Origin: JACMLD01 sp047602295
GTDB lineage: Bacteria; Bacteroidota; Bacteroidia; Chitinophagales; Chitinophagaceae
Length of the DNA stretch: 64,000 nt
Assembly: GCA_047602295.1 (NCBI GenBank)
Contig: JASGHP010000001.1
Location: 5,022,001 to 5,086,000, forward strand
Reading direction: 5' to 3'
Under the pieces are notes generated by a model that had not been told where the DNA came from, made no database searches, and saw only the letters and a list, made by a program, of their open reading frames with translations. Below are positions 27,678 through 36,469 of this stretch, piece after piece. Both the position numbers and the translations under genes were made by a program. How positions within the stretch are numbered: position 1 is the stretch's first letter; every line of letters starts with the position of its first letter.

Positions 27678-27911
27678 GTTTTTTGCCACGGAGACACGGG
27701 AACACAGAGGTTGCACGGAGTTTTCTTTTAAGGCAAACGTTAAAAGTTCATAGTTTGTGGTTCGTAGTTGGCAGCTCGCAGATTAATGAACGTATCGAAG
27801 TAAACGACTTGCAGCTTGTAGCTAACAGCTTATAACAAGTTATAGACCACTAGCCACTCACTACTCACCTCTCGCCCTTCTTAAAACTTATCACTTACAA
27901 CTTAAAACTTA
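27676..27911. repeat. Composite degenerate repeat block downstream of the truncated AraC
   Basis: Modules in order: GCCACGGAGACACGGGAACA (from 27683) with CACGGAG again at 27714; AGTTCATAGTTTGTGGTTCG (from 27747); AGCT words TTGCAGCTTGTAGCTAACAG (from 27810); ACTAGCCACT (27849-27858); ACTTATCACTTACAACTTAA (from 27887). The first three modules match 6063-6246 in kind and order. The last module supplies the kdsA stop codon at 27909-27911. Confidence 0.75.
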
Positions 27912-28727
27912 TAAAGCTTTGCGCAACTTCACCAATTGCTGCATCAATCCCTCCAGCAAATCCAATCGCAACATATTTGCACCGTCACTTAATGCTTTGG
28001 CCGGGTTGGGATGCGTTTCAATAAACAAACCATCAGCTCCTGTAGCAATAGCAGCTTTAGCAATGGTACCAATCAATTGTGGGTTGCCGCCAGTAACACC
28101 ACTGGTTTGATTGGGTTGTTGCAATGAATGCGTTACATCCATCACCACCGGAGCTTTGTGCTCCTGCATCCAGGGAATATTCCTGAAATCAACTACCAAA
28201 TCCTGGTAACCAAAACTATTGCCCCTTTCTGTAAGCATTACCTTTTCGTTGCCAGCTTTGCGTATTTTATCTGCAGCAAACTTCATAGAAGGCCCGCTTA
28301 AAAACTGACCTTTTTTTACGTTTACCACTTTGCCAGTTTCAGCAGCTGCAACCAGTAAATCTGTTTGCCTGCAGAGAAAAGCAGGTATCTGCAATACATC
28401 TATATATTTTGCCGCAATAGCCGCTTCTTCATGTGCGTGTATATCGGAGACTGTTGGCAGCTTATACGTTTGACCTACTTTCTTTAGCAACTCCAGCGCT
28501 GGTTCATCGCCAATACCTGTAAAAGAACTGGCACTGGTACGGTTTGCTTTCCTGTAAGATGCTTTGAAAACATAGGGTATGCCCAGGTTTTTACAAACAG
28601 TAGATACTTTATCGGCCACTTCCATCACTAACTCCTCTCCTTCTACCACACAAGGTCCTGCTATTAAAAAGAAATTTTTCTCATCGTATTGTTGACCCGC
28701 AAATAGGTCTTGCAAGAATTTTTCCAT
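27909..28727 (-). CDS. kdsA: 3-deoxy-D-manno-octulosonate 8-phosphate synthase
   Basis: KdsA condenses phosphoenolpyruvate with arabinose-5-phosphate to Kdo-8-phosphate, the first step to Kdo of lipopolysaccharide. The start is confirmed by FFLIAGPCVVE, and Cys26 there marks the metal-dependent class rather than the Asn-type enzyme of E. coli. SYRKANRTSASSFTG, NVKKGQFL, DVTHSLQQP (metal His), FIETHPNP (metal Glu) and SDGANML (metal Asp) are present, so the metal site is complete. The 272-residue length is normal. No kdsB or kdsC lies beside it. Confidence 0.96.
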   Translation of the reverse strand: MEKFLQDLFAGQQYDEKNFFLIAGPCVVEGEELVMEVADKVSTVCKNLGIPYVFKASYRKANRTSASSFTGIGDEPALELLKKVGQTYKLPTVSDIHAHEEAAIAAKYIDVLQIPAFLCRQTDLLVAAAETGKVVNVKKGQFLSGPSMKFAADKIRKAGNEKVMLTERGNSFGYQDLVVDFRNIPWMQEHKAPVVMDVTHSLQQPNQTSGVTGGNPQLIGTIAKAAIATGADGLFIETHPNPAKALSDGANMLRLDLLEGLMQQLVKLRKAL

Positions 28728-28731
28728 TCTG

Positions 28732-28739
28732 CAAAGATA
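28732..28739 (-). promoter_or_regulatory. Candidate -7 box (TATCTTTG) four bases before kdsA
   Basis: An exact TAnnTTTG match on the minus strand, separated from the ATG by CAGA. A start at the normal distance would make the kdsA mRNA leaderless. Confidence 0.45.
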
Positions 28740-28847
28740 GTTGATCGGCTGATCAGTTATTAGGGATTGGGAATCAGGTTTGGCTTGGCTTTGAAAATCG
28801 AATAATTAATCGCCTCACGATTATTGTCTCATATCTCCCGATTTTAT

Positions 28848-28968
28848 TTATTGAGCTAGCATTAGTAACACAGATTGATCATCGTTGCGCTGTGTCCCGT
28901 ACGGAATGTCGGGAACTCTCCGTTCGTCTTTAGGAATTTTACTGAGCCGGTGGCTTCTGTGCTAATGC
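28848..28968. repeat. Conserved-end element, copy 1
   Basis: The left end TTATTGAGCTAGCATTAG continues as TAACACAG, and the right end is GTGGCTTCTGTGCTAATGC. Both ends recur at 56277-56372. Inside the left end GCATTAGTAACACAG pairs with the right-end CTGTGCTAATGC (3-nt bulge), giving near-terminal inverted repeats. The middle has GTCCCGTACGGAATGTCGGG with an imperfect dyad. It could be a small non-autonomous mobile element or a structured RNA. Confidence 0.65.
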
Positions 28969-29075
28969 TTACTTTATTTAAAAGCTTCCGGTTCAGTATG
29001 GGCGAAAGATTTTCACGCCTGCCAATCAAATGCAATCGATTGTCCACTGATCATTCAACCAATCAACTATTCAAC

Positions 29076-29083
29076 TAAATTTG
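29076..29083 (+). promoter_or_regulatory. Candidate -7 box (TAAATTTG)
   Basis: An exact TAnnTTTG match 22 bases upstream of the epimerase ATG. No clear -33 element was seen. Confidence 0.45.
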
Positions 29084-29105
29084 GCAACTCGCTTAAAACA
29101 ACAAA

Positions 29106-30044
29106 ATGATAAAAGATAAGATACTCGTAATTGGCGCAAGTGGCCAGATTGGTGTGGAACTAACATTGGCGCTGCGTAAAATTTATGGCAATGCAAATGT
29201 AGTAGCATCAGATCTCAGGGAACAAAATCCTTTGCTGGAAGGTACTGGCCCTTACGTAAGCCTTGATGTGATGAACAAAGAAATGCTGCACGTGCAGGTG
29301 ATACGTCAAAACTTTACACAGATATATTTATTGGCTGCTATCCTTTCTGCCACTGGTGAAAAAAGTCCCAACCTGGCCTGGAACCTGAACATGACGGGCT
29401 TGCTAAATGTACTGGACATTGCCCGTGAAGAAAAAATCAGCAAAGTATATTGGCCCAGTTCAATTGCAGTGTTTGGCCCTACCAGTCCAAAACAAAATTG
29501 CCCGCAGCAAACCATTATAGAACCTACTACCGTTTACGGCATCAGCAAATATGCCGGCGAGTTTTGGTGCAATTATTATTTTCAGCGGTTTGGGGTAGAC
29601 GTTAGAAGCATACGTTATCCCGGTCTTATCAGTTATAAATCTGCTCCTGGTGGAGGTACCACAGATTATGCAGTTGAAATTTTTCATGAAGCACTGGAAG
29701 AAAAAAAATACGAATGCTTTTTAAAAGAAGATACATACCTGCCAATGATGTATATCAATGATGCTATACGCGGCACCATAGAATTAATGGAAGCTCCTGC
29801 AAACAGGATATCTGTCCGCACTTCTTACAATCTCTCTGGTATGAGTTTTTCTCCACAGGAAATTGCGGCAGAAATAAAAAAACATATTCCTGAATTTAGT
29901 ATCTCTTATAAACCAGATTACCGGCAGGCTATTGCCAATAGCTGGCCACAAAGTATTGATGATACAGTAGCCCGCAAAGATTGGGGTTGGAAAAATGATT
30001 ACGATTTGGAGAAGATGACAAAGGAAATGCTGGATAACTTGTAG
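29106..30044 (+). CDS. NAD-dependent epimerase, L-threonine 3-dehydrogenase-like
   Basis: A 312-residue extended short-chain dehydrogenase. The NAD-binding motif is GASGQIG near the start, the catalytic pair is YGISKYAGE, and the Ser is in WPSSIAVFG. SAPGGGTTDYAVEIFHEAL is characteristic of the epimerase-like L-threonine dehydrogenases that oxidise threonine to 2-amino-3-ketobutyrate. No aminoketobutyrate ligase is adjacent. A nucleotide-sugar epimerase is less likely because of that motif. The stop TAG is the start of the AGCT repeat block. Confidence 0.88.
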   Translation: MIKDKILVIGASGQIGVELTLALRKIYGNANVVASDLREQNPLLEGTGPYVSLDVMNKEMLHVQVIRQNFTQIYLLAAILSATGEKSPNLAWNLNMTGLLNVLDIAREEKISKVYWPSSIAVFGPTSPKQNCPQQTIIEPTTVYGISKYAGEFWCNYYFQRFGVDVRSIRYPGLISYKSAPGGGTTDYAVEIFHEALEEKKYECFLKEDTYLPMMYINDAIRGTIELMEAPANRISVRTSYNLSGMSFSPQEIAAEIKKHIPEFSISYKPDYRQAIANSWPQSIDDTVARKDWGWKNDYDLEKMTKEMLDNL

Positions 30045-30150
30045 CTGCAAGCTACGAGCTACAAGCTACTAGCTATAAGTTGCAAGCTAAATTTTGCCGC
30101 GAAAACTTGAAGCTTGTGGCTTGTAACTAGCCACTATCTAAAACTTACAA
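30042..30150. repeat. AGCTACAAGC-type repeat block
   Basis: TAGCTGCAAGCTACGAGCTA opens the block, followed by further AGCTACTAGC words and CTTGAAGCTTGTGGCTTG (30106-30123), identical over 18 bases to 25204-25221. ACTAGCCACT (30126-30135) and an AAAACTTACAACTT word follow, as at 27849-27905. The stop codon of the epimerase gene is the first word. Confidence 0.75.
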
Positions 30151-30155
30151 CTTCC

Positions 30156-30434
30156 TCATCTTCCTCTCAAAACATGGAAGCTATTAAAGATTTCCAAAGG
30201 CAATTCATTGTTTTTAACTGAATTGACTATTGCTTTGGGTGGGCCTTGCCTGCACCATGACAACAGCTTTTCTAATAACTCTTTTGTGGCGGTTGCAATT
30301 ATATAAACAGATCCATCAGGCATATTTTGCACTGTGCCAGTAATCCCCCATTGATCGGCCTTCTCTTTGGTTGACTGCCTGTAAAATACACCCTGCACTT
30401 TACCGGTTACAATAATGGAAATAGTTTGTTGCAT
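30156..30434 (-). CDS. Acylphosphatase
   Basis: A 92-residue acylphosphatase that hydrolyses the carboxyl-phosphate bond of acyl phosphates. The signature GKVQGVFYRQSTKEKA carries the catalytic Arg, and GTVQNMPDGSV provides the Asn of the second motif. Single-domain, cytoplasmic and normal in length. Confidence 0.93.
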   Translation of the reverse strand: MQQTISIIVTGKVQGVFYRQSTKEKADQWGITGTVQNMPDGSVYIIATATKELLEKLLSWCRQGPPKAIVNSVKNNELPLEIFNSFHVLRGR

Positions 30435-30604
30435 ATCAGCAAGGTATTGATTTTTAGTTATTGACTGCCCTGCGCCAACAAAAGCAGCTAACTGTGTTAA
30501 AGCTGGCAGCCAAAACCAGCCTTTGGATTTTACAAATTCAATTGTCTACCTAATTGGTAGGCAAATCTTTTTGAACTATCATTGCAAAACATTGTTGTAA
30601 AATC

Positions 30605-31831
30605 ATGAGAACTACATTCACCCTGGTGTTGGCCTGCATTTCCTTTTCCATTTCCGTAGCTCAACAAAAAGCCATTCCCGATTTTTGGCGTGCACAATTG
30701 TTGCGTGCAGATGGGCAATCCATTGTTTTTAATTTTGAATGGCGATCAGAAAAAGGCAATCCTGTTTGGATAATCCGCAATGCCGGGGAACGTTTGCGTG
30801 TAACAGATATTAAAACTGAGGGCGATTCACTATTTGTACAAATGCCTTTGTTTGAGTCTCAATTCAAAATAAAAAAAGATAAAGACAGCAAAACACTTTC
30901 TGGTGTGTGGATAAAAGGCGGGTCTGTAAAAACACAGGTGATGCCGTTTGTTGCTGTTAAAAGCAGTCAACGTTTTGCCAATAGCTCTACAGTAAAACAT
31001 AATATAAATGGAAGATGGGCTGTAAGCTTTTTGAATAAAAATGGTGCAGAACCAGCTATCGCAGAATTTACTCAAAAAGCCAATCACTTAACAGGTACGT
31101 TTCTAAATCCTACCGGCGACTACCGCTACCAGGAAGGTGTTATAATTAATGACACACTGAAGCTTTCTGGTTTTGATGGCGGTCATGCATACTTGTTTAC
31201 TGCTGTAATCGATAACAATAAAAAAATCAGCAGCGGTTGGTTTTATTCTGGTGCAGTTTATAAACAGGAATGGCATGCTGAAAAAAATGATACTGCTAAA
31301 CTGCCCACAGATGATGTAGCCATGCACCTGCGTGCAGGCGAGGAAAAATTGCATTTCACTTTTGATGATCTGGATGGCAAACCAGTTTCAATTAATGATG
31401 CACGTTTTAAAGATAAAGTTGTAGTGGTGCAGTTTATGGGAAGCTGGTGCCCCAATTGCATGGATGAAACTGCTTTTCTTAGCGACTATTACAATAAAAA
31501 CAAACAGAAGGGTTTTGAAGTTGTTTCGTTGGCATATGAATACAGCACAGACCGCGAACGTTCTATAAAAACACTGCGCAAATTTCAAGAACGTTTCAAT
31601 GTGAAATATCCAATGCTCATTACTGGTGTTACAGTAAATGATTCTCTCCGAACGGAAAAAACATTGCCGGAATTAACTCCTATAAAATTCTTTCCATCAT
31701 CTGCTATACTGGACAAACAAGGTCGTGTGCGCAAACTGGATACCGGTTTTAACGGACCCGGCACCGGCGAGCATTATGTAGCTTACAAAAAAGAATTTGA
31801 AGAAACGATTGATAAGTTGTTAGCTGAGTGA
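30605..31831 (+). CDS. TlpA-type thioredoxin-fold protein
   Basis: A 408-residue exported protein. The signal peptide is MRTTFTLVLACISFSISVAQ. Residues 20-250 are a beta-rich region not assigned to a family, and about 255-408 is a TlpA/AhpC-like thioredoxin domain with the redox motif SWCPNCMDE. It probably acts in the periplasm as a thiol-disulfide oxidoreductase. The 3' end overlaps the convergent msrC gene by 12 bases. Confidence 0.9.
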   Translation: MRTTFTLVLACISFSISVAQQKAIPDFWRAQLLRADGQSIVFNFEWRSEKGNPVWIIRNAGERLRVTDIKTEGDSLFVQMPLFESQFKIKKDKDSKTLSGVWIKGGSVKTQVMPFVAVKSSQRFANSSTVKHNINGRWAVSFLNKNGAEPAIAEFTQKANHLTGTFLNPTGDYRYQEGVIINDTLKLSGFDGGHAYLFTAVIDNNKKISSGWFYSGAVYKQEWHAEKNDTAKLPTDDVAMHLRAGEEKLHFTFDDLDGKPVSINDARFKDKVVVVQFMGSWCPNCMDETAFLSDYYNKNKQKGFEVVSLAYEYSTDRERSIKTLRKFQERFNVKYPMLITGVTVNDSLRTEKTLPELTPIKFFPSSAILDKQGRVRKLDTGFNGPGTGEHYVAYKKEFEETIDKLLAE

Positions 31832-32308
31832 TGCTGGAAAATTCAGGAGTGTAAGCATTTCTTCCAGGTATTGCTGATCAGTTGTGTCGAAGCTATCGTA
31901 ACTTTCGCTATCTACGTCCAGCACACCAACTACTTCGCCATTGCGCATTACGGGCACTACTATTTCAGATTTTGACAAACTGCTGCAGGCAATATGTCCC
32001 GGAAATTTTTCTACATCTGGCACAATAAGTGTTTTCTGCTGTTGCCAGCTACTGCCGCATACACCACGTCCTTTTTGTATGCGTGTACAGGCCACTGGTC
32101 CCTGGAAAGGCCCAAGCACTAATTCATTTTTCTTTACCAGGTAAAAGCCGATCCAGAACCAGCCAAATTGTTCTTTTAAAGCAGCAACCATATTGGCCAG
32201 GTTCGCTACCAAATCTTCTTCTCCTTCTAATAAAGCTTTTACCTGCGGTATTAATGCCTGGTATTGTTCTGCTTTAGTGCCTTGTACAATTGCTAAATCT
32301 TCTGCCAT
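31820..32308 (-). CDS. msrC: Free methionine-(R)-sulfoxide reductase (GAF domain)
   Basis: A 162-residue GAF protein of the fRMsr type, which reduces free methionine-(R)-sulfoxide. The active-site cysteines are expected in PVACTRI, GRGVCGSSW and HIACSSLSKSE, and all three are present. GVLDVDSESYDSFD is the typical C-terminal GAF motif. A box TATCTTTG sits 4 nt before the ATG. Confidence 0.93.
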   Translation of the reverse strand: MAEDLAIVQGTKAEQYQALIPQVKALLEGEEDLVANLANMVAALKEQFGWFWIGFYLVKKNELVLGPFQGPVACTRIQKGRGVCGSSWQQQKTLIVPDVEKFPGHIACSSLSKSEIVVPVMRNGEVVGVLDVDSESYDSFDTTDQQYLEEMLTLLNFPASLS

Positions 32309-32312
32309 ATTG

Positions 32313-32320
32313 CAAAGATA
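32313..32320 (-). promoter_or_regulatory. Candidate -7 box (TATCTTTG) four bases before msrC
   Basis: An exact TAnnTTTG match on the minus strand, with CAAT between it and the ATG. Same geometry as kdsA. Confidence 0.45.
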
Positions 32321-32393
32321 AGCCAGGATTGTTATGCTCCGTGCCGCCAGCGAATGGTGTGTAAAATTTAAAACTAGCCGGGTTGATCTGCTC

Positions 32394-32798
32394 TTATTGT
32401 CTGAACAATGCCATCATTTCTTCATCTATACGCTTCGGCCTTTTAGTGCTTGCATCTAACAGGCACCAGGTAGTAAGTGCTGTTGCCAGTTTTTTGCCAG
32501 CCGCATTGTACAAAACAGTATGCCTTTCAGACCTGGCGCCATCATTTTTCCCCACCCATGTGTGCACAGCTATTTCATCTTCCAGCAATGCAGGAAAGTG
32601 ATAATCTATTTCATGACGCAGTACCACCCAAATGTATTTTTGATTGACAGCATCATTGCTCAATACACCCCAATGAGCTTCTGCAGCTTCCTGTACCCAA
32701 CGCAAATAAACAATATTGTTTACATGCCCCAATCCATCAATATCATTTTGGGATACTGGTACCCGGTATATATAAGTGGAGGAAACCTGGTCGCTCAT
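32394..32798 (-). CDS. Acyl-CoA thioesterase (4HBT fold)
   Basis: A 134-residue hotdog-fold protein of the 4-hydroxybenzoyl-CoA thioesterase family. The motif DIDGLGHVNNIVYLRWVQ includes the catalytic Asp position. It hydrolyses acyl-CoA or a related thioester. The substrate is not predictable. It is 85 bases before the msrC start on the same strand. Confidence 0.9.
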   Translation of the reverse strand: MSDQVSSTYIYRVPVSQNDIDGLGHVNNIVYLRWVQEAAEAHWGVLSNDAVNQKYIWVVLRHEIDYHFPALLEDEIAVHTWVGKNDGARSERHTVLYNAAGKKLATALTTWCLLDASTKRPKRIDEEMMALFRQ

Positions 32799-32836
32799 TT
32801 TATTTTTTGATGATTGCTGAATATTGCTGCTTATTA

Positions 32837-34870
32837 CTAACGAAGCAACACAGAAGTACCTTTAAGAAAAACTTTCTTCCCCGTATCATGATTAACGTAT
32901 TGCAGCGTCCATACATAATTACCACTACTTTGCAGTTGACCGCTTATGGTACCATCCCATTTCTTTGTCCAGTCTGTAGTGTGAAATACCAATTGACCTA
33001 ACCTGTTGTAAACATTAAAGTCAAGATTGTCGGCTTTTAAAGCATTCAGTGGGTAGAGATAATCATTATTCCCATCGCCATTGGGTGTAAATGCATTAGG
33101 CACGGCAATATAGCAGCTTTTTAATACCCTTATTTTGCTTACCGCTGTATCATAACAGCCATCGTTATTCTCTACAATCAATTGCACCTGGTAAGTTTTT
33201 TCAGCGGCTACCAAAGGATAGTGTTGTGGATCAGGAGTCTCCTGCGTGCTGGTATTGCTATTACCAAAAATCCAGTTGTAACCGGTAATAGGGCCTGTGC
33301 TGAAATTCTTAAAACTGGCGGCATCTTCCGGGCATATGATACTATCGGTTTTAAATGCAGCAATCACCTGGTTGCTGAGTGAAACAATTTTAGAAACAGT
33401 ATCAGTACAGAAACCATTGGATACTATTAAAGAAACCGGTTTGTCTCCAAATGTTGTAAATATAACTTTGGGAGTTTGAACATTGCTGATGCCCGCTGTT
33501 CCAAAAGTCCAGAACCATTGGTTAACGGCATGAGCAGCATTGTGCGAGAAAAATACAGTATCAGCTATACATCCATTGTGAATTTGATAATTAAAATCAG
33601 CAGAAACTGTATCTTTTATAGTAAAACTAACGGTGGAGCCTATGGGCGTTTCCTGCCCGCATGCATCAACTATGGTATTCAGATCTGAACCACGTTTCAA
33701 TTGTAGTTGATATGTTCCTCCAACTACTATGGGTGATGCCAGTTTAACAGTTATGGTGCTGCTAAGATCATTCTCATTGCAATTTCCGGAAGCGCCTATC
33801 ACTGTTACAGGCGAAGGGCCTGTTACTATAAAATCACTGCCATCTGCGGCAACAGCACTGCAATGCATGGGTTTGCTAAATACCAATTCCAATTGAGAAG
33901 GTGCACATTTCAGGGGGCTGATGCTATCTAACGGCGTTGGCTGCAAGGGCGTAATAACGAATGGCAGCTGGTGACCAACAGGAATATCCCTGTCGCAATC
34001 ATCCAATAGCGTATTGGCATCTACGCCGGCTTTAATGACGAGGTTATAATTACCCGGTGGCAAAGGATTGCTTAATACAAGGGTGATGGAATCCATATCA
34101 AAACTGCTATTGCATCCTACACCCGTAGCAGCTACCACAGTTGCCGCTGCTGGAGAAATAGAAAAGTCTGAACCGTCTGCTGAAATAGAATTGCATTTCA
34201 TTTTGGTAACCAGCTTAAGAGAAATAGTGCTGGCATCGCAGGATACCTGCATTTTTTTCATATCCGGCAATGTGGGATCATTGATTACTGCATCACCGCC
34301 ACCAAATGAAAGTTTATAACCGCTCTGGCTATCGCTGTAATGGCTAATCATTAGCAGGTAGGTATGCCCTGTTTGCAAAGAAGGCATTTTGCTAAACGTG
34401 TTTACATTATCTGCGGGATCCGATCCGCATTCTACAATATTGGTTCCTCTAGGAGACGCACCAGTGAGACCACTGCTGCCAGACCAATTGGCCGTTACAA
34501 ATAACTGGGCGTTTGTATAAACTGCGTTGAGGTCGCTGATGCCTGTTATATCAAAAAGCTGCCAGTCATAATCGTCCGCTAAATTATTGGGTGTAATTGT
34601 AAAGCCCAGCGTACCGCTCTGGTAGCAGGTAAACCTATACCAAAACGGGTTTTTGTCCTGGTAGCTGGCAGTGCTGGCTGCACAACCCTGTACCTTCATG
34701 TCTTTATTAACACAAATGGGCACTGTTGTTTGTACAAAAGTATCTTTCGTACAAAGCGGAAAAGCGGTGGCAGGAGTTTGCCCCAGTACGCTACAAGCCT
34801 GCGCCTTAGCATTGATTATTGAAAGAAACAATAAAAAAATTGCAATAGCAGCACAATTCTTCACAAACAT
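32837..34870 (-). CDS. Gliding-motility C-terminal domain protein with PKD-like domains
   Basis: About 677 residues. The start at 34870 begins a signal peptide (MFVKNCAAIAIFLLFLSIIN). Two Ig-like stretches (CDASTISLKLVTKMKCNS, CAPSQLELVFSKPMHCSA) carry related SADGSDF/AADGSDF motifs, then a PKD domain follows (ADFNYQIHNGCIADTVFF, NQWFWTFG). The C-terminal CHU_C-type domain (VPNAFTPNGDGNNDYLYPL, FNVYNRLGQLVF) is a T9SS type B sorting signal. It is probably a surface adhesin. Function beyond that is unknown. Confidence 0.9.
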   Translation of the reverse strand: MFVKNCAAIAIFLLFLSIINAKAQACSVLGQTPATAFPLCTKDTFVQTTVPICVNKDMKVQGCAASTASYQDKNPFWYRFTCYQSGTLGFTITPNNLADDYDWQLFDITGISDLNAVYTNAQLFVTANWSGSSGLTGASPRGTNIVECGSDPADNVNTFSKMPSLQTGHTYLLMISHYSDSQSGYKLSFGGGDAVINDPTLPDMKKMQVSCDASTISLKLVTKMKCNSISADGSDFSISPAAATVVAATGVGCNSSFDMDSITLVLSNPLPPGNYNLVIKAGVDANTLLDDCDRDIPVGHQLPFVITPLQPTPLDSISPLKCAPSQLELVFSKPMHCSAVAADGSDFIVTGPSPVTVIGASGNCNENDLSSTITVKLASPIVVGGTYQLQLKRGSDLNTIVDACGQETPIGSTVSFTIKDTVSADFNYQIHNGCIADTVFFSHNAAHAVNQWFWTFGTAGISNVQTPKVIFTTFGDKPVSLIVSNGFCTDTVSKIVSLSNQVIAAFKTDSIICPEDAASFKNFSTGPITGYNWIFGNSNTSTQETPDPQHYPLVAAEKTYQVQLIVENNDGCYDTAVSKIRVLKSCYIAVPNAFTPNGDGNNDYLYPLNALKADNLDFNVYNRLGQLVFHTTDWTKKWDGTISGQLQSSGNYVWTLQYVNHDTGKKVFLKGTSVLLR

Positions 34871-34958
34871 GTTATATTGACCCGCAAAAATAGCCCATCG
34901 CTGCAAGCAGGATAATTTAATGCTGCATGCTTTTTAAAATTAACAAATTTTCGTTGGT

Positions 34959-35450
34959 TTACTCGCACAGGCTTAACTCTGCTGTCCATTTATTAGCCAT
35001 TTGAATAAGGTTCACTTTCCCGGCTTTATTGTAATGCAGCACCAGTGTGCCATAAGAAAGTTCATAGGCATCCCATGTATCGTCTTTTATTTTGGGGTTG
35101 CCCAGTGTTTTAAACAAACTGTTACGGGCCAGGCCCATAATGGGCGTAGTGAATTTGCCTTGAAATTTTTCACCTATTTCTATATAATCCCTATCTGTAT
35201 AAAAACGCAGATCCCTGTCTTTATAAAAAATGCTGGCGCCGCATTTGGCCGTGCCACCTTCCGGCTCTGAACTTGTAAAACAAGGAAATTTTTCTTTTAT
35301 TTCTATAAAACGGGCATTGGGCTTAAGGCCATTCACTTTTCCATCTATAATGTCCACAACAAATGCATCACATTTGGCTTTGGCAACCAGTTGTGCCTTT
35401 CCTGCAAAAGAAATGACAATAACAATCAATAATAGGACAAGCTTCTTCAT
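34959..35450 (-). CDS. Hypothetical secreted protein
   Basis: A 163-residue protein with a signal peptide (MKKLVLLLIVIVISFAGKAQ). The mature part has FPCFTSSEPEGGTAKCGASI and TLVLHYNKAGKVNLIQMANK, with cysteines that could form disulfides. No domain recognised. It stands alone between other minus-strand genes. Confidence 0.65.
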   Translation of the reverse strand: MKKLVLLLIVIVISFAGKAQLVAKAKCDAFVVDIIDGKVNGLKPNARFIEIKEKFPCFTSSEPEGGTAKCGASIFYKDRDLRFYTDRDYIEIGEKFQGKFTTPIMGLARNSLFKTLGNPKIKDDTWDAYELSYGTLVLHYNKAGKVNLIQMANKWTAELSLCE

Positions 35451-35515
35451 AGATTATTTTTTGGGTTGAAAGAATCTTTTGGCATAAACATCTATGCAAA
35501 ATCCCTGCTAGAAAA

Positions 35516-35650
35516 ATGAAAACAGTATATAAAAGATGGCCCTTTTTGCTTAATCGCTGGTTATTAAGACGACATATCCATTTCAAAATTTGTTTGCGCA
35601 ATAATATTCGTGAATTGCAAGACGTTTTATTACCAGAAAATTTACCATAG
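35516..35650 (+). CDS. Possible 44-residue basic small protein
   Basis: An open frame of 44 codons starting MKTVYKRWPFLLNRWLLRRH, very basic with a hydrophobic core. No promoter or RBS is clear, and the gap would otherwise be empty. It may be chance, so confidence is low. Confidence 0.2.
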   Translation: MKTVYKRWPFLLNRWLLRRHIHFKICLRNNIRELQDVLLPENLP

Positions 35651-35748
35651 CCGGCTGACAGTTTTTACGAATTAATTTGGAAAGGCAGCTTATAATCTGA
35701 ATCGTTTTTTGTAAATTCATACAACTGCTGAATTAAAACACAAACCGC

Positions 35749-36468
35749 ATGAAAGCATTATCCGAAACCTGGTTTGCAGATGGCTATATTGATTTTGAAT
35801 TGAAAAAATATACATTGCTTGCTTACCTGCAGCAGGTAAATAAATACTTCAACGAGAACAAACTCTACCCCCAACTATCTGATCTGATTTTTCATTACAA
35901 CAACCTGGTAGCTTTCCGGGAAAATAAAAAATTTTTGCAGGAGCATTTCCCAAAACGACTTAATGGCATTCAGTTGGAAAAACTGCAACTGCTTTACCAG
36001 CAGATTGTGGAAGACGATGAAATGATGAAAGAACTGGAAAGCATTATCAATTATTCTGCTGCTGAAATGAAAGCTGCTATTTCAAACGGCGCTGCATTGT
36101 ATGAATTTGTAGAAGACAAACTCACCATTTTTCCTATCGGCATTATACCACTTGAAATTAATGAAGGCTATTTCTTTCTGAATGAGGGAAGTGCCCGCTG
36201 CACTAAAGTATATCAATATCGCCTGAGCATTTTCGAAAAACATGATGAAAAATATCGCTCCATCAGAACAGAATTTGTTGCAGAATGGCAGCGCTCTATG
36301 GTAAACACTTATGAAAACATTAAAAGTGAATTGATACGCAGCAAAAAAGATCTTCCTAACCCGGCTGTGTATTCTATTGAAACAACACTTACCTGCCCGG
36401 TAGATGAAACACTGTTGCCAGTAGCTAAAAGAAGCCTTGTACGGTATATTTCTGGCAACGCAGCTTAG
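35749..36468 (+). CDS. Conserved hypothetical protein
   Basis: A 239-residue soluble protein without a signal peptide. It is largely helical (LLAYLQQVNKYFNENKLYPQ, ELESIINYSAAEMKAA) with acidic stretches. No family was recognised. Its length and clean coding character support a real gene, and the stop borders the GACTA repeat block. Confidence 0.65.
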   Translation: MKALSETWFADGYIDFELKKYTLLAYLQQVNKYFNENKLYPQLSDLIFHYNNLVAFRENKKFLQEHFPKRLNGIQLEKLQLLYQQIVEDDEMMKELESIINYSAAEMKAAISNGAALYEFVEDKLTIFPIGIIPLEINEGYFFLNEGSARCTKVYQYRLSIFEKHDEKYRSIRTEFVAEWQRSMVNTYENIKSELIRSKKDLPNPAVYSIETTLTCPVDETLLPVAKRSLVRYISGNAA

Positions 36469-36469
36469 A

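Larger units (their letters stand above)
28728..29105. other. Intergenic region carrying a terminal-inverted-repeat element
   Basis: No gene was found. The centre (28848-28968) is copy 1 of the element described separately. The sequence TAAATTTG (29076-29083) before the epimerase is a perfect -7 match. Confidence 0.5.

Noticed and set aside
27472..27835. Two overlapping plus-strand frames (93 and 100 codons) downstream of the truncated AraC
   Set aside because: They cross the terminator and the CACGGAG repeat and show no domain. They do not encode the missing HTH.
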